This document shows, one piece after another, positions 16,063 through 24,312 of a stretch of DNA of 64,000 nt. Positions within the stretch are counted from its first letter, which is position 1. The number at the start of each line of letters is the position of its first letter. The stretch comes from Microthrixaceae bacterium. GTDB lineage: Bacteria; Actinomycetota; Acidimicrobiia; Acidimicrobiales; DATDAH01. The position numbers and the translations under genes were made by a program. The stretch lies in contig JACJWK010000012.1 of assembly GCA_020637195.1 (NCBI GenBank), forward strand, positions 36,721-100,720. Reading direction: 5' to 3'. The notes under the pieces are model-generated. The model was not told the origin of the DNA. It made no database searches and was given only the letters and a program-made list of their open reading frames with translations.

Positions 16063-17001
16063 TCAGAACGAGGTCGGCGGAGCGGGCTCGCGCCGCCCCC
16101 GGGGCACGAGTGCCACGAGCACCGCGCCGAGGCCCAGGAGCAGGACCACCCCCGCCGCCAGCAGGCCCCCCACGCCGTCGTCGTCGTTCGTGACGGCCGG
16201 CGCCGCGGTCTCGCCACCGTCGCCGCCGTCGTCGCCGGCCACGGTGGTCGCGGGGGCCTCGGTGGTGGGCGGTGACGGGTCGACCACGCGCAGGACGCCG
16301 CGCATCTCGTCGGGGAAGAACTCGCAGAAGTACTCGAACGTGCCCGCCTCGTCGGCCACCACCTCGGCGCTGGTGCCCGCGAAGCGGCCCTGCTCGGCGC
16401 CCGGCTCGATCGTGCCCGTGGACAGCGCCCCGTCCGCGGCGACGAGCGAGTGCTGGAGGCCGCCGACGTTGGCCACGGTGAGCGTCGTGCCGACCTCGAC
16501 CTCGAGCTCGGCGGGGTCGAAGCGCCGGCTCTCGCCCTCGCGGAACTCGTCGTAGGCCTGCACCCGCACGACGGACGACGCCTGGCCACCCTCGCCCACG
16601 TCGACCACCGCGTTCATGGTCGAGGGGTTGATGCGGCAGAAGATCTCGTAGCGGCCGGGCACGGTGAAGGTGACCTCACCGCTGGTGCCGGGCGCGATCT
16701 CGCCGGTGTCGAAGGTGCCGCCGCGGTCGGTGATGGTGTGGGGCAGCTCGGAGCCGTTGGGGAACACGATCGTGTCCCCCACGGTGACGGGCTCGTCGGG
16801 CACGGTGATGCCGAAGCTGAAGATCTCGCCCTGGTGCTCGCGGGCATCGGCGGCGCCCTGCGCCGCCGCCGGTGGCGCCACGCCGATCACGGGGACCACC
16901 AGCAGTGCCGGCGTGAGGACCAGGGCCGACACCGTGGCGAGCGCGGCCGCGGCGACCCCCGCGCGCACGACCGCGACGCCGCGGGCCAGGCGCCGGCCCA
17001 T
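16063..17001 (-). CDS. Membrane-anchored protein with two cupredoxin-like domains
   Basis: A 312-residue exported protein: signal-like helix (~13-48), two plastocyanin-type domains (~58-136 and ~148-240), a Thr/Ala/Pro linker and a C-terminal membrane helix with RGRR. Type-1 copper ligands are only partly kept. Domain 1 has His88, Cys122 and Met129, but the expected His before the Met loop is Asn125. Domain 2 has His184, Cys226 and Met233, but Phe229 replaces that His. Copper binding is therefore doubtful or altered. It starts 1 nt after the cytochrome c stop, so it is in the same operon as cytochrome c and DUF6529. Confidence 0.85.
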   Translation of the reverse strand: MGRRLARGVAVVRAGVAAAALATVSALVLTPALLVVPVIGVAPPAAAQGAADAREHQGEIFSFGITVPDEPVTVGDTIVFPNGSELPHTITDRGGTFDTGEIAPGTSGEVTFTVPGRYEIFCRINPSTMNAVVDVGEGGQASSVVRVQAYDEFREGESRRFDPAELEVEVGTTLTVANVGGLQHSLVAADGALSTGTIEPGAEQGRFAGTSAEVVADEAGTFEYFCEFFPDEMRGVLRVVDPSPPTTEAPATTVAGDDGGDGGETAAPAVTNDDDGVGGLLAAGVVLLLGLGAVLVALVPRGRREPAPPTSF

Positions 17002-17002
17002 C

Positions 17003-17395
17003 TCAGAGCGACCTCGTGTACTCGACGACGGCATCGATCTCCTCGGGGCTGAGGCGGTCGCCGAACGACGGCATGCCGCCTCGGCCCTCGGCCACCACCT
17101 GGACCTGGTCGGCCTCGTCGGGGAAGGCGGCCACCACGGCGCCGCCGGCCAGCGCCGGGCCGATGCCGCCGCTGCCGTCGGCCGCGTGGCACGTGGCGCA
17201 CTGGGCCGCGTAGACCGCGGCCCCGTCGACCGCTCCACCGCCCCCGGCACCCGCGTCCGCCGCGGGAGCGGCGGCGGGGGCCTCGGGCTCGTTGGTGAAC
17301 AGCAGCACCAGGGTGGCGGCCGTGGCCACCACGGCGAGCACCTCGACGACGGCCACGACGAGGCCGAGCGGCGTGCGCGACCCCGAGGCGCTCAT
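17003..17395 (-). CDS. Membrane-anchored class I-type cytochrome c
   Basis: A 130-residue protein with an N-terminal uncleaved-looking membrane helix (LGLVVAVVEVLAVVATAATLVLLF), an Ala/Gly-rich linker and a small c-type heme domain. Heme attachment CATCH is at 66-70, the axial Met is probably Met108 in GGMPSFG, and LSPEEIDAVVEYTRSL is the usual last helix. It would be matured by the Ccm system at 50-57 kb and carry electrons on the outer membrane face. It lies between the DUF6529 b-type protein and the cupredoxin in one operon. Confidence 0.92.
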   Translation of the reverse strand: MSASGSRTPLGLVVAVVEVLAVVATAATLVLLFTNEPEAPAAAPAADAGAGGGGAVDGAAVYAAQCATCHAADGSGGIGPALAGGAVVAAFPDEADQVQVVAEGRGGMPSFGDRLSPEEIDAVVEYTRSL

Positions 17396-17402
17396 CGGGG
17401 CC

Positions 17403-17969
17403 TCACCGCAGGGCCCCGTCGAAGGTGGTGAAGAACCAGAAGCTGCTCGTGAACCAGAGGACGACGAGCAGGGTGAACACGGTGCCGCCGACCGCAGGGA
17501 GCACCCAGCCGATCCGGTGGATGCGCACCGCGCTCACCTTGACGACGAACGCCCCGTAGAAGAGGCACCCGGCCACCGAGTGGACGAAGACGCGGTCGAC
17601 GCCGACCTCGGTGTCGAAGCCGATCGACCAGAGGCAGTGGTACGCCACCGGCAGCGTGCACACGAAGGCGAGCGTGCCGGTGAGGCGGTGGATGTCGCCC
17701 AGCCAGGGCGGGGCCGGCGTGCGGAAGCGGCCGTACATGCGCAGCGCGCTGACCAGCTGCGCCACCGCGAACAGGACCGCCAGCGTGGCCGCCCACACCT
17801 TGAACTGGAGCTGACCCGAGAAGAAGGCGGTGAGCGCCGTCTCGCCGGTGGGATCGTGGACCCGGCCGTAGGTGCCCAGGAGCACCGCGGTGGCGGCACC
17901 GGCGAGGAACACGCCGGCCGCGATGCCGGTGCCCCTCGACTGCTCCGACTCGATCGTCGCTCCCGCCAC
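17403..17969 (-). CDS. DUF6529-type membrane protein, cytochrome b561-like
   Basis: A 188-residue protein with five or six membrane helices. Histidines at helix ends (His94 in DIHRLTG, His111 in YHCLW, His130 in FVHSVAG, His151 in RIHRIG) are spaced as in diheme b561-type proteins, so heme b binding is likely but inferred. It ends 8 nt before the cytochrome c gene. Together with cytochrome c and the cupredoxin it would make a small transmembrane redox chain. The natural electron donor and acceptor are unknown. Confidence 0.78.
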   Translation of the reverse strand: MAGATIESEQSRGTGIAAGVFLAGAATAVLLGTYGRVHDPTGETALTAFFSGQLQFKVWAATLAVLFAVAQLVSALRMYGRFRTPAPPWLGDIHRLTGTLAFVCTLPVAYHCLWSIGFDTEVGVDRVFVHSVAGCLFYGAFVVKVSAVRIHRIGWVLPAVGGTVFTLLVVLWFTSSFWFFTTFDGALR

Positions 17970-18064
17970 GTCCCCCCTGGGTCCGCCGGGCCCCCCGGCC
18001 CGCGCTCACCGCCGACTGTAGGTGACGCCGTCCCCCGCTGCTCGCCAGGGACCGGAACGCGCCC

Positions 18065-18727
18065 TCAGAACGGGCTCGGCGGCGCCACCCGGGCAGGATC
18101 GACGGCGACCTCGGCCCGCCGGACGTACCACCGCACCACCCAGGGCGAGCCGAACCAGGCCCCGGCCACCGACGCCGCCCAGATGCCACCGATCAGCACC
18201 ATCGCGCCGACGTCGGACACACCGCCGCTGAAGAGGAGGGGGATGAACAGCGCGACGAGGCCCACCCCCAGCACGCGGGCGACGAGGCGGGCCTTCGCCG
18301 CGCCGGGGTACGGCACCAGCGTGGCGGCGCACACCCCGGCGATCACCGGTCCGGCGACGATCGCGAGCATCACCCCGACGATCGCTCCGGCCATCGGCCC
18401 CACCAGCAGGAAGCTCCACGCCTCGTCGCCGTTGTCGTCGGGGAAGGCCAGCAGCACGGCGACGAGCAGGAACCCGACCGTGGCGCCCCCGCCGACGCAG
18501 AGGAGCACCACCCGCCAGAGCACGTGGCCGAACACGCCACCCCGCCCGACCGCGACCCCCGACGGTGCGACCGCACCCCCTCCGGCCCCACCGGTCACCG
18601 GAGCCGCGGCCGGGGGCGGCACCATCGGGGCCGCGGGCCCCCACCTCGTGCCGTCCCACACCTGGCCGGTGGCGGGATGCACCCACGCCCGCCCGTCCCA
18701 GACCGCCTCTCCCGACTGCTCGCTCAC
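18065..18727 (-). CDS. Membrane protein with N-terminal WDGxxW segments
   Basis: A 220-residue protein. The first ~35 residues carry two Trp-Asp motifs (VWDGRAWVHPATGQVWDGTRWGP) like the DUF2510-type surface motif of the neighbour at 18866. Then come four or five membrane helices (VVLLCVGGGATVGFLLVAVLLAF; GAIVGVMLAIVAGPVIAGV; LVARVLGVGLVALFIPLLF). Function unknown. Its start has a GGAGG ribosome site and a TAGAAC -10-like box. It is divergent from the DUF2510 gene, 138 bases apart. Confidence 0.7.
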   Translation of the reverse strand: MSEQSGEAVWDGRAWVHPATGQVWDGTRWGPAAPMVPPPAAAPVTGGAGGGAVAPSGVAVGRGGVFGHVLWRVVLLCVGGGATVGFLLVAVLLAFPDDNGDEAWSFLLVGPMAGAIVGVMLAIVAGPVIAGVCAATLVPYPGAAKARLVARVLGVGLVALFIPLLFSGGVSDVGAMVLIGGIWAASVAGAWFGSPWVVRWYVRRAEVAVDPARVAPPSPF

Positions 18728-18865
18728 TGGTCGACCTCCGGTCGGCTGACCCCGGTTCTACCGCGCGCCCGGCGGTCGCGCCCGGGCATGGCCCATCGAC
18801 GGGAGGCGCGGACGTAGCGTGGTCCCGCGGCGGTGCGCCGCTCACGCGACGACGAGGTGAGCCAC

Positions 18866-19342
18866 ATGTCCGACAGCTCCTCCACACCGGGCACCCCGGC
18901 CGGGTGGTACCGGGACCCCTTCGGCCAGGCCGACGGCCGCTACTGGGACGGCACCCGCTGGTCCGACGCGGTGTCGCGCGGCGGCGTCACCCTCAAGGTG
19001 CCGCCCGACCCCGACCAGGCCGGCATCCCCCCGGTCCCCGGCACCGAGCTGCGACCGCCCGCGGCCGCCCCCTCGCCCGGCTACGCGGGCGCCTCGCAAC
19101 CCGCCCCGTCGGCGCCGTCGCGCTCGGGCACCGGCGTCATCGTCGCGGTCGTGCTCGTGGTCATCGTCGTCGCCGGCGTGGCGTTCCTCTTGTTCCGCGA
19201 CGACGGCGGCGACGACTCGCCCACCACCCCGTCCTCGGTCGCCCCGCCCGTCACCGAGGTGCAGCCGACGACGCCGTCCACCACGGCCGCCCCGCCGGTG
19301 ACCGAGACGCCGGCCACCACGCCGAGCACCGCCGCGCCCTGA
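18866..19342 (+). CDS. DUF2510 domain membrane protein
   Basis: A 158-residue protein. Residues ~8-36 are a DUF2510 motif (PAGWYRDPFGQADGRYWDG, then TRWSDAV). A Pro-rich linker, one membrane helix (GTGVIVAVVLVVIVVAGVAFLLF) and a Thr/Pro-rich extracellular tail follow. Start ATG 18866 was chosen over the upstream 18833 because GAGGTGAG lies just before it. The role of DUF2510 is unknown; it is common in actinobacterial envelope proteins. Confidence 0.75.
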   Translation: MSDSSSTPGTPAGWYRDPFGQADGRYWDGTRWSDAVSRGGVTLKVPPDPDQAGIPPVPGTELRPPAAAPSPGYAGASQPAPSAPSRSGTGVIVAVVLVVIVVAGVAFLLFRDDGGDDSPTTPSSVAPPVTEVQPTTPSTTAAPPVTETPATTPSTAAP

Positions 19343-19351
19343 CCGGGCGCC

Positions 19352-21484
19352 TCAGGGCGCGTAGCGGTTCGGCTCGCCCTCGACGTTCGTGTCAGGGATC
19401 ACCGACACGCTCGAGTAGCACATCTCGTCCACGGTCCCCTCGTTCCACGTGATGTAGCGGGGCTCGGGCATCTCGGCCAGGGTGCGGTCCCAGGTGCACT
19501 CGAAGCGCAGGACGTCCCCCTCCTCGATCCGGATCGTCTCGGTGGGCTCGTAGTAGAGCTGCCAGTCGAAGCTCCAGCGCGGGATGTCGAGCAGGACGCG
19601 CTCGTCGGGCGTGTCGGGGTTGAGCGTCATGCGGTAGGCGGCGCCGAACTCGTGCATGTGCCCGAGCACCGACGCGAGGGTGCCGACGTTGCGGGCCCGC
19701 ATGTCGCAGGAGCTGCCGAACCGGGTGCCGTCGAGGTCGTCGTAGTCGTCGACGGTGCCGCCACAGGCGCGGACGAGGGCGTCGGGGATGAACCGGGCCT
19801 CGAACCCGTAGTTGTCGGCGATCTCGTCGAGCATCGCCTCCCGGTCGCAGAGGCGTCCCTCCTCCTCGGGGGTGCAGGGCCCCTCCGCCGGCGTGAGGTA
19901 GACGCTGCCGGTGATCGAGGTCATGGGCTCGTCGAGCGCCTCGACCTCCTCGGTGCTGAGGGTGTCGAGCACGAGCGTCGAACGGTCGGGCGGGTTCTCG
20001 TGGTCGAAGTGGTAGTGGATCTGGTTGACGATGAAGTCGCCCGGCTCGAGGAAGAGCCCCACGCCGTCGGGGTACACGCGCGGCTGCTGGCCCGGCGCCC
20101 AGCCGCCGATGGAGACGACACCCGGCGTCCGCATCCCGGAGCGGCCGAAGCACTGCCAGCCGGCCCGGCCGTCGGAGCCGTCGAGCTCGAGCGCCTCCTC
20201 CATGCCCGCGGCCGGGACCTTGTAGATGATCGAGTGGTGGACGATCGACTCCTCGTCGGGCTCGAAGCCCATGCCGGTGACCCACTCGCCGTCGCCCTCG
20301 GGGTCGGCGACCTCGTGGATCTGGCAGCGGTAGTCGTCCTTCACGTCGAGGTCGCCGACGTACGCGCCGCGCGACGGCAGCACCTGGTCGCGCTCGATGG
20401 GCTGGAACGGCTCGTCGTCGGCGTCGAGGGGGGTCTCGGGGTCGACGTCGAGGCCGCCGCCGGCGTCGGCCCACTCGGCGATCGTGGCGATCTCGTCGTC
20501 GGTCAGCGAGAAGTCGTGCTGGAAGTCGATGCTCTGGTCCGAGGCCGGCCACGGCGGCATGTAGCGGGTCTCGGTGACGAAGGCGAGGTCCTCGGCGATC
20601 TCGGCGGCATCGCCGGCGGTGGCGAGCTCGACGGTGCTGAAGCCGGGCTCGCCCTCGTCGTGGCAGCTCACGCAGCGCGACTCGAGGATGGGCTGCACCG
20701 TCTCGGTGAACGCCCCCTCGGGGATCTCCCGGGCGGCGACCGCCTGGTCGCCGCCGGCGGGGGGCGGCTCGTCGACGTCGGTGCGCTCGGCCACCACGTC
20801 GAGCTCGAAGCGGGCCTCGTCGCCGGTGTGGGCGAGGGCCGGGACGTGGATGGGGCCGACGTCGTAGGTGGAGAGGGTGACGGTGCCCGAGAGCGAGGCC
20901 TCGAGCGCGTCCTCGGTGACCGTGGCGGTGCCGGTGAACGTGACCGGGGCCGTGGTCTCCTTGATGGTGAGGTCGCCGGTGACGGTGAGCTCGGCCGTCG
21001 TCTCGTCGTCGACGGCGTCGGGCAGGCCCTCGATCTCCGTGGCCCGGAAGGTGGCGTAGGGGAAGTGGGTGGACTCGAGGAAGTCGTGGCGGATGCGCTT
21101 GTCACGCAGGCGCGAGTCGGACTCGAACTGCTCGACGTTCATGACGATCGTGCCCATCCGGCTCTGCGCCGGGTCGTCCACGTTGACGGCCAGGTCGCCG
21201 GCCACCGACGGCGTGGTTCCCCGCACGACGTTGGCGTCACCGGCGAGGTTCTCGTCGATCTCGTAGGTGAGCGTGGTGCCGTTGCCCGCGGTGATGCGGT
21301 AGAGGTGCTCGGCGTCGCCGTCGAGGCCCTCGAGCGCCGGGGCGAAGGCGCCCACGGTCTGCGCCTCGCCCTCCTCGAACACCCACATCCACTGGTCGCG
21401 CGACAGCCAGACGGCGCCGCCGACGAGCACCAGCAGCACCAGCGCGGCCGGAGACCTGACGAACCTGCCCACCCGACGTCGCAC
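19352..21484 (-). CDS. YceI - cytochrome c - copper type II (PHM-like) monooxygenase fusion
   Basis: A 710-residue exported protein with an N-terminal membrane helix (13-27). Residues ~58-235 form a YceI-type lipocalin domain. Residues ~255-345 form a cytochrome c domain with CVSCH (271-275) and a likely axial Met in RYMPPW. Residues ~375-700 resemble the catalytic core of peptidylglycine/dopamine monooxygenases: His416/His417 (VHHSIIY), His490 (QIHYH), His609/His611 (GHMHEFG) and Met688 (DEMC) match all six copper ligands of PHM. It likely hydroxylates or oxidises an extracytoplasmic substrate with electrons delivered through its own heme; the substrate is unknown. Confidence 0.88.
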   Translation of the reverse strand: MRRRVGRFVRSPAALVLLVLVGGAVWLSRDQWMWVFEEGEAQTVGAFAPALEGLDGDAEHLYRITAGNGTTLTYEIDENLAGDANVVRGTTPSVAGDLAVNVDDPAQSRMGTIVMNVEQFESDSRLRDKRIRHDFLESTHFPYATFRATEIEGLPDAVDDETTAELTVTGDLTIKETTAPVTFTGTATVTEDALEASLSGTVTLSTYDVGPIHVPALAHTGDEARFELDVVAERTDVDEPPPAGGDQAVAAREIPEGAFTETVQPILESRCVSCHDEGEPGFSTVELATAGDAAEIAEDLAFVTETRYMPPWPASDQSIDFQHDFSLTDDEIATIAEWADAGGGLDVDPETPLDADDEPFQPIERDQVLPSRGAYVGDLDVKDDYRCQIHEVADPEGDGEWVTGMGFEPDEESIVHHSIIYKVPAAGMEEALELDGSDGRAGWQCFGRSGMRTPGVVSIGGWAPGQQPRVYPDGVGLFLEPGDFIVNQIHYHFDHENPPDRSTLVLDTLSTEEVEALDEPMTSITGSVYLTPAEGPCTPEEEGRLCDREAMLDEIADNYGFEARFIPDALVRACGGTVDDYDDLDGTRFGSSCDMRARNVGTLASVLGHMHEFGAAYRMTLNPDTPDERVLLDIPRWSFDWQLYYEPTETIRIEEGDVLRFECTWDRTLAEMPEPRYITWNEGTVDEMCYSSVSVIPDTNVEGEPNRYAP

Positions 21485-21577
21485 GGGACCCCCCTGCTCG
21501 GCGCTGCGATCGAGGCCACCACTCTAGGGGGCGACCCCGCCGGGCCGGGCACCGGGACCGCCCGGCGGTGGTCGCCG

Positions 21578-21985
21578 CTATCCCGGCGGGCCCTCGGCCC
21601 GCAGCAGTGCGAGCAGGACCTCCAGGGCCTCGTCGCGGTCGAACCCGGCCCGCAACAGCGCGAGCAGCCGCTCGTACTGGCGCTCGGCGAGCGCGTCGTC
21701 GTCCATCGGGACCGGCGGAGCGCCCGCCGCGGGGCAGGCCGCCGAGAGGTCCACGATCCGCCAGGCCTCGGGCACGTCGCAGAGCGCCCGCTCCCACACC
21801 GCCTCGGACACCGAGGGGTGCCCGAACACCTCGCCGCCGCCTTCGCTCACCAGGTGCACCCGACCGTCGCCGCGGTCGAGGACGGTGAAGCACATGTCGT
21901 AGCCGGCGCCGGCGTCGCCGATCCGCACCTCCGGCTCACCGGGGTCGGCCGCGCCGAGGGGCTCGCGGGGGTCGTCGGGGATCAT
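21578..21985 (-). CDS. Hypothetical acidic protein
   Basis: A 135-residue soluble protein from ATG 21985, overlapping the NYN gene stop (ATGA). Its middle (YDMCFTVLDRGDGRVHLVSEGGGEVFGHPSVSEA is the visible region, residues ~32-65) looks like a small beta-rich fold and the C-terminus is helical (ERQYERLLALLRAGFDRDEA). No family recognised. Tight overlap implies co-expression with the NYN protein. Confidence 0.6.
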   Translation of the reverse strand: MIPDDPREPLGAADPGEPEVRIGDAGAGYDMCFTVLDRGDGRVHLVSEGGGEVFGHPSVSEAVWERALCDVPEAWRIVDLSAACPAAGAPPVPMDDDALAERQYERLLALLRAGFDRDEALEVLLALLRAEGPPG

Positions 21986-22554
21986 GTCGACACGTACGCC
22001 GGCACTGTGACGGGGCGGGCCGCCGGTCGGCGGCACGGTCGGAGCGGGGGCGGGGCGAGCGGAGCGGTCCCGTTCGTGACCGCGGGCTCGTCGAGCAGGA
22101 CCAGGGTCGAGGCGCAGCGGGCGAGACGGCGCGAGACGTGGCCACCGGTGGCGACCACCCACACCTCGCCGCCGGCCCGGCGGAGGGCTCGGGCCAGGTC
22201 GGCGAAGGCGCCGTCGCCGCTGCCGACCACCAGCCGGTGGAAGCGGTGGCGCACGAGGTCGGGGGCGGCCCGCTCGAGCAGCGCCCGGTCGGCGCCGTCC
22301 GCGCCCCGGGCCGCCACCTTCTGCCACCCGGCGGGCAGGTCGTAGGCCACCCGACCGAGGAGTGCGGGGTTGGCGGCCACCACGACGAGGTCGTCGCGGC
22401 GCCAGTCCGCCCCCCGGCAGAACCGGCCGACGGCCCACCGGACGTCGGAGACGTCGGCCTGCTCGTGGCGGCCGTCGAGCAGGTTCTCGAGGTCGATCAG
22501 GTGCAGGGCGCGTCCCGGGGGCACGTCGGGATCGACCAACCGCCGCGTGACCAT
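21982..22554 (-). CDS. NYN domain protein (PIN-like, RNA-processing family)
   Basis: A 190-residue protein. Start ATG 22554 follows GGAGG by 5 nt. The N-terminal LHLIDLENLLDG contains the first metal-binding Asp of NYN domains. VVVAANPALL, LVVGSGDGAFADLARALRRAGGEVWVVAT and SRRLARCASTLVLLD complete the PIN-like nuclease core (acidic cluster around SGDGAFADL). Possible endoribonuclease or RNA-binding role. It overlaps the downstream gene by 4 nt and is 98 nt past the amidohydrolase gene end. Confidence 0.8.
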   Translation of the reverse strand: MVTRRLVDPDVPPGRALHLIDLENLLDGRHEQADVSDVRWAVGRFCRGADWRRDDLVVVAANPALLGRVAYDLPAGWQKVAARGADGADRALLERAAPDLVRHRFHRLVVGSGDGAFADLARALRRAGGEVWVVATGGHVSRRLARCASTLVLLDEPAVTNGTAPLAPPPLRPCRRPAARPVTVPAYVST

Positions 22555-22652
22555 GGGCCCCTCCGGATCTCGGTGTGGCCCCATGATCGCGCCGGCGGCC
22601 CGGCCCCGGCAGGGACCAAGGTCACGGGCCTCGATGGGGCGGGTCCCGGACC

Positions 22653-23666
22653 TCAGGCGTCGAGCAGGCGGGCCGCGTTGTCGTGCAGGACCGCCCGCCG
22701 GAGGTCCGGCGCGCCCTCGGTGGCGAGCAGCACGCGCGCCAGGGTCAGGGCCTGGTGGTAGAAGGGCCAGTCCGTGCCGTAGACGATGCGGTCCGACGGC
22801 ACGCGGTCGAGCACCTCGCGCACGGACTCCAGCCCGAGGCTGGCCAGCTCGAACCAGGTGTTCGGGTAGCGCTCGGCGTAGTCCAGCGCCTCGCGGACCT
22901 GGAGGGCGCCCGAGTGCCCGAGGACGAAGGTGGTGTCGGGGTGCTCGGCGATGACCTGCTCGTACCGGGGCACCTGGCACCGGGCGTCGGCCGCCTTGCC
23001 CGCGATCCCGACCGGACCGCAGTGGAACAGCACCGGCAGGCCCTTGGCCCCGCAGCGGCCGCACAGGTGCACGACCTTCGGGTGGTCGGGCGCGACGCCC
23101 TGCACCGCCGGGTGCACCTTGACGCCACGGGCCCCCGCCGCCCGGTGGCGGTCGAGCCACGCGTCGACGTCGCGGCGGTGGGGGTGCACCGAGGCGAACG
23201 GCACGAGCTCGGGGTGTGGGGCGCACGCCTCGAGCACCACGTCGGTGTTCTGCGGTCCGACCGGCCAGTCGATGGGCAGCACCACGGACCGCTCGATCCC
23301 GAGGTCGCGCATGTCGCGCAGGAGGTTCGGGGCCGTGTGGGTCCGGCGCATGCCCGAGCCGGTGAGGCTCATCGCGGACAGGTCGAGGCGCATGGACGCG
23401 AGCGCGCTCTCGTCGAAGTTGGCGTTGGCGTAGCCCTCGAGGTCGACGGGCAGCGTGAGCGGGAAGTAGTACGCCGTGGCCGGCGTCTCCACCGAGACGT
23501 CCACCCGGAGGCGCCGCAGGTACCCCATGGCCAGATGGGTGTGCATGTCGATGACCGGGCCGACGGCCTCGTCGACCACCACGAGGCGGCTGCCCCCCTG
23601 CACCTCGAACCACGGCAGGCGGGCCAGGTCGAGGCTCGACTCGAAGCGGGTGGGCAGGGTCGTCAC
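22653..23666 (-). CDS. Amidohydrolase family protein (TIM-barrel metal hydrolase/decarboxylase type)
   Basis: A 337-residue protein from GTG 23666, overlapping the YceI-like stop by GTGA. The metal site starts with DMHTHLAM (first His pair), continues with ARGVKVHPAVQG, LPVLFHCGP, FVLGHSG and ends with the conserved VYGTDWPFYH Asp. This is the amidohydrolase_2 pattern. The reaction (hydrolysis or decarboxylation) and substrate are not evident. Its first 40 residues are extra relative to the minimal family. No signal peptide. Confidence 0.85.
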   Translation of the reverse strand: MTTLPTRFESSLDLARLPWFEVQGGSRLVVVDEAVGPVIDMHTHLAMGYLRRLRVDVSVETPATAYYFPLTLPVDLEGYANANFDESALASMRLDLSAMSLTGSGMRRTHTAPNLLRDMRDLGIERSVVLPIDWPVGPQNTDVVLEACAPHPELVPFASVHPHRRDVDAWLDRHRAAGARGVKVHPAVQGVAPDHPKVVHLCGRCGAKGLPVLFHCGPVGIAGKAADARCQVPRYEQVIAEHPDTTFVLGHSGALQVREALDYAERYPNTWFELASLGLESVREVLDRVPSDRIVYGTDWPFYHQALTLARVLLATEGAPDLRRAVLHDNAARLLDA

Positions 23667-24223
23667 GGTGCGGGCTCCGGGTCGGGGTCGGGGTCGGGGT
23701 CGGGAGTGGCGTCGGGCTCGTCGAGCAGCACCAGGGCCAGGTCCCACACGATGTGGCCCCGGGCCCGCAGCAGCTTGGGGACGGGGATCCCGACGGCCCG
23801 GGGGTTCACCGTGGTCCGGCCCTCGACGCCGAGGCGGTCCCCGACCAGCACGCCGCTCGTGCCGAGCCCGTCGGTGGCGTGGGTCTCGCCCCGCATCGTC
23901 ACCTCGACCGTGAAGCCGAACTCGTCGTGCCCGTCGCCGCGCGTGCGGGCGACGTCGCGGATCGTGCCCCGGATGGGGATCTCGTCGCCGCCCGCGAGCA
24001 GCGACCGGCTGACCTTCGTGAACGGCCCGGTGTCGAGGTCGCCCAGCGCGAGGGCGAACTCGCCCCGGATGGGCACGCGCATGTCCGGGCGGCCGTCGTC
24101 GCCCAGCGTGAGGTCGAACCGACCGCTCAGCCCCCGGACGGTGATGCCCAGCCCGGGGATGCCGGGCGAGAAGGTCACCCGCGCCGAGGCGCGCTCGGTG
24201 TCGATCCGCCAGAGGGCCACCAC
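23663..24223 (-). CDS. YceI-like protein
   Basis: About 186 residues if read from GTG 24223 (start uncertain; the frame stays open to 24334, which would overlap the divergent oxidoreductase start). The beta pattern RIDTERASARVTFSP, LSGRFDLTL, FTVEVTMRGETHATDG and VEGRTTVNPRAVGIPV fits the YceI lipocalin family. No signal peptide is visible with this start. The tail is a DPDPDPDPEP repeat from a GTCGGG run (about 23680-23705). It overlaps the amidohydrolase gene, suggesting a two-gene operon. Confidence 0.68.
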   Translation of the reverse strand: MVALWRIDTERASARVTFSPGIPGLGITVRGLSGRFDLTLGDDGRPDMRVPIRGEFALALGDLDTGPFTKVSRSLLAGGDEIPIRGTIRDVARTRGDGHDEFGFTVEVTMRGETHATDGLGTSGVLVGDRLGVEGRTTVNPRAVGIPVPKLLRARGHIVWDLALVLLDEPDATPDPDPDPDPEPAP

Positions 24224-24312
24224 CGGGACCGTACCGGGCCGGGCCGCGGCGGTGCTCGGACCGTACGCTGGGCCAGCGGGCTGGGACCAGTCCCGCCGGA
24301 CGAGGGGGAGCC

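Noticed and set aside
23680..23705. GTCGGG tandem run as a regulatory or CRISPR-like repeat
   Set aside because: It is coding low-complexity sequence for the Asp-Pro tail of the YceI-like protein.
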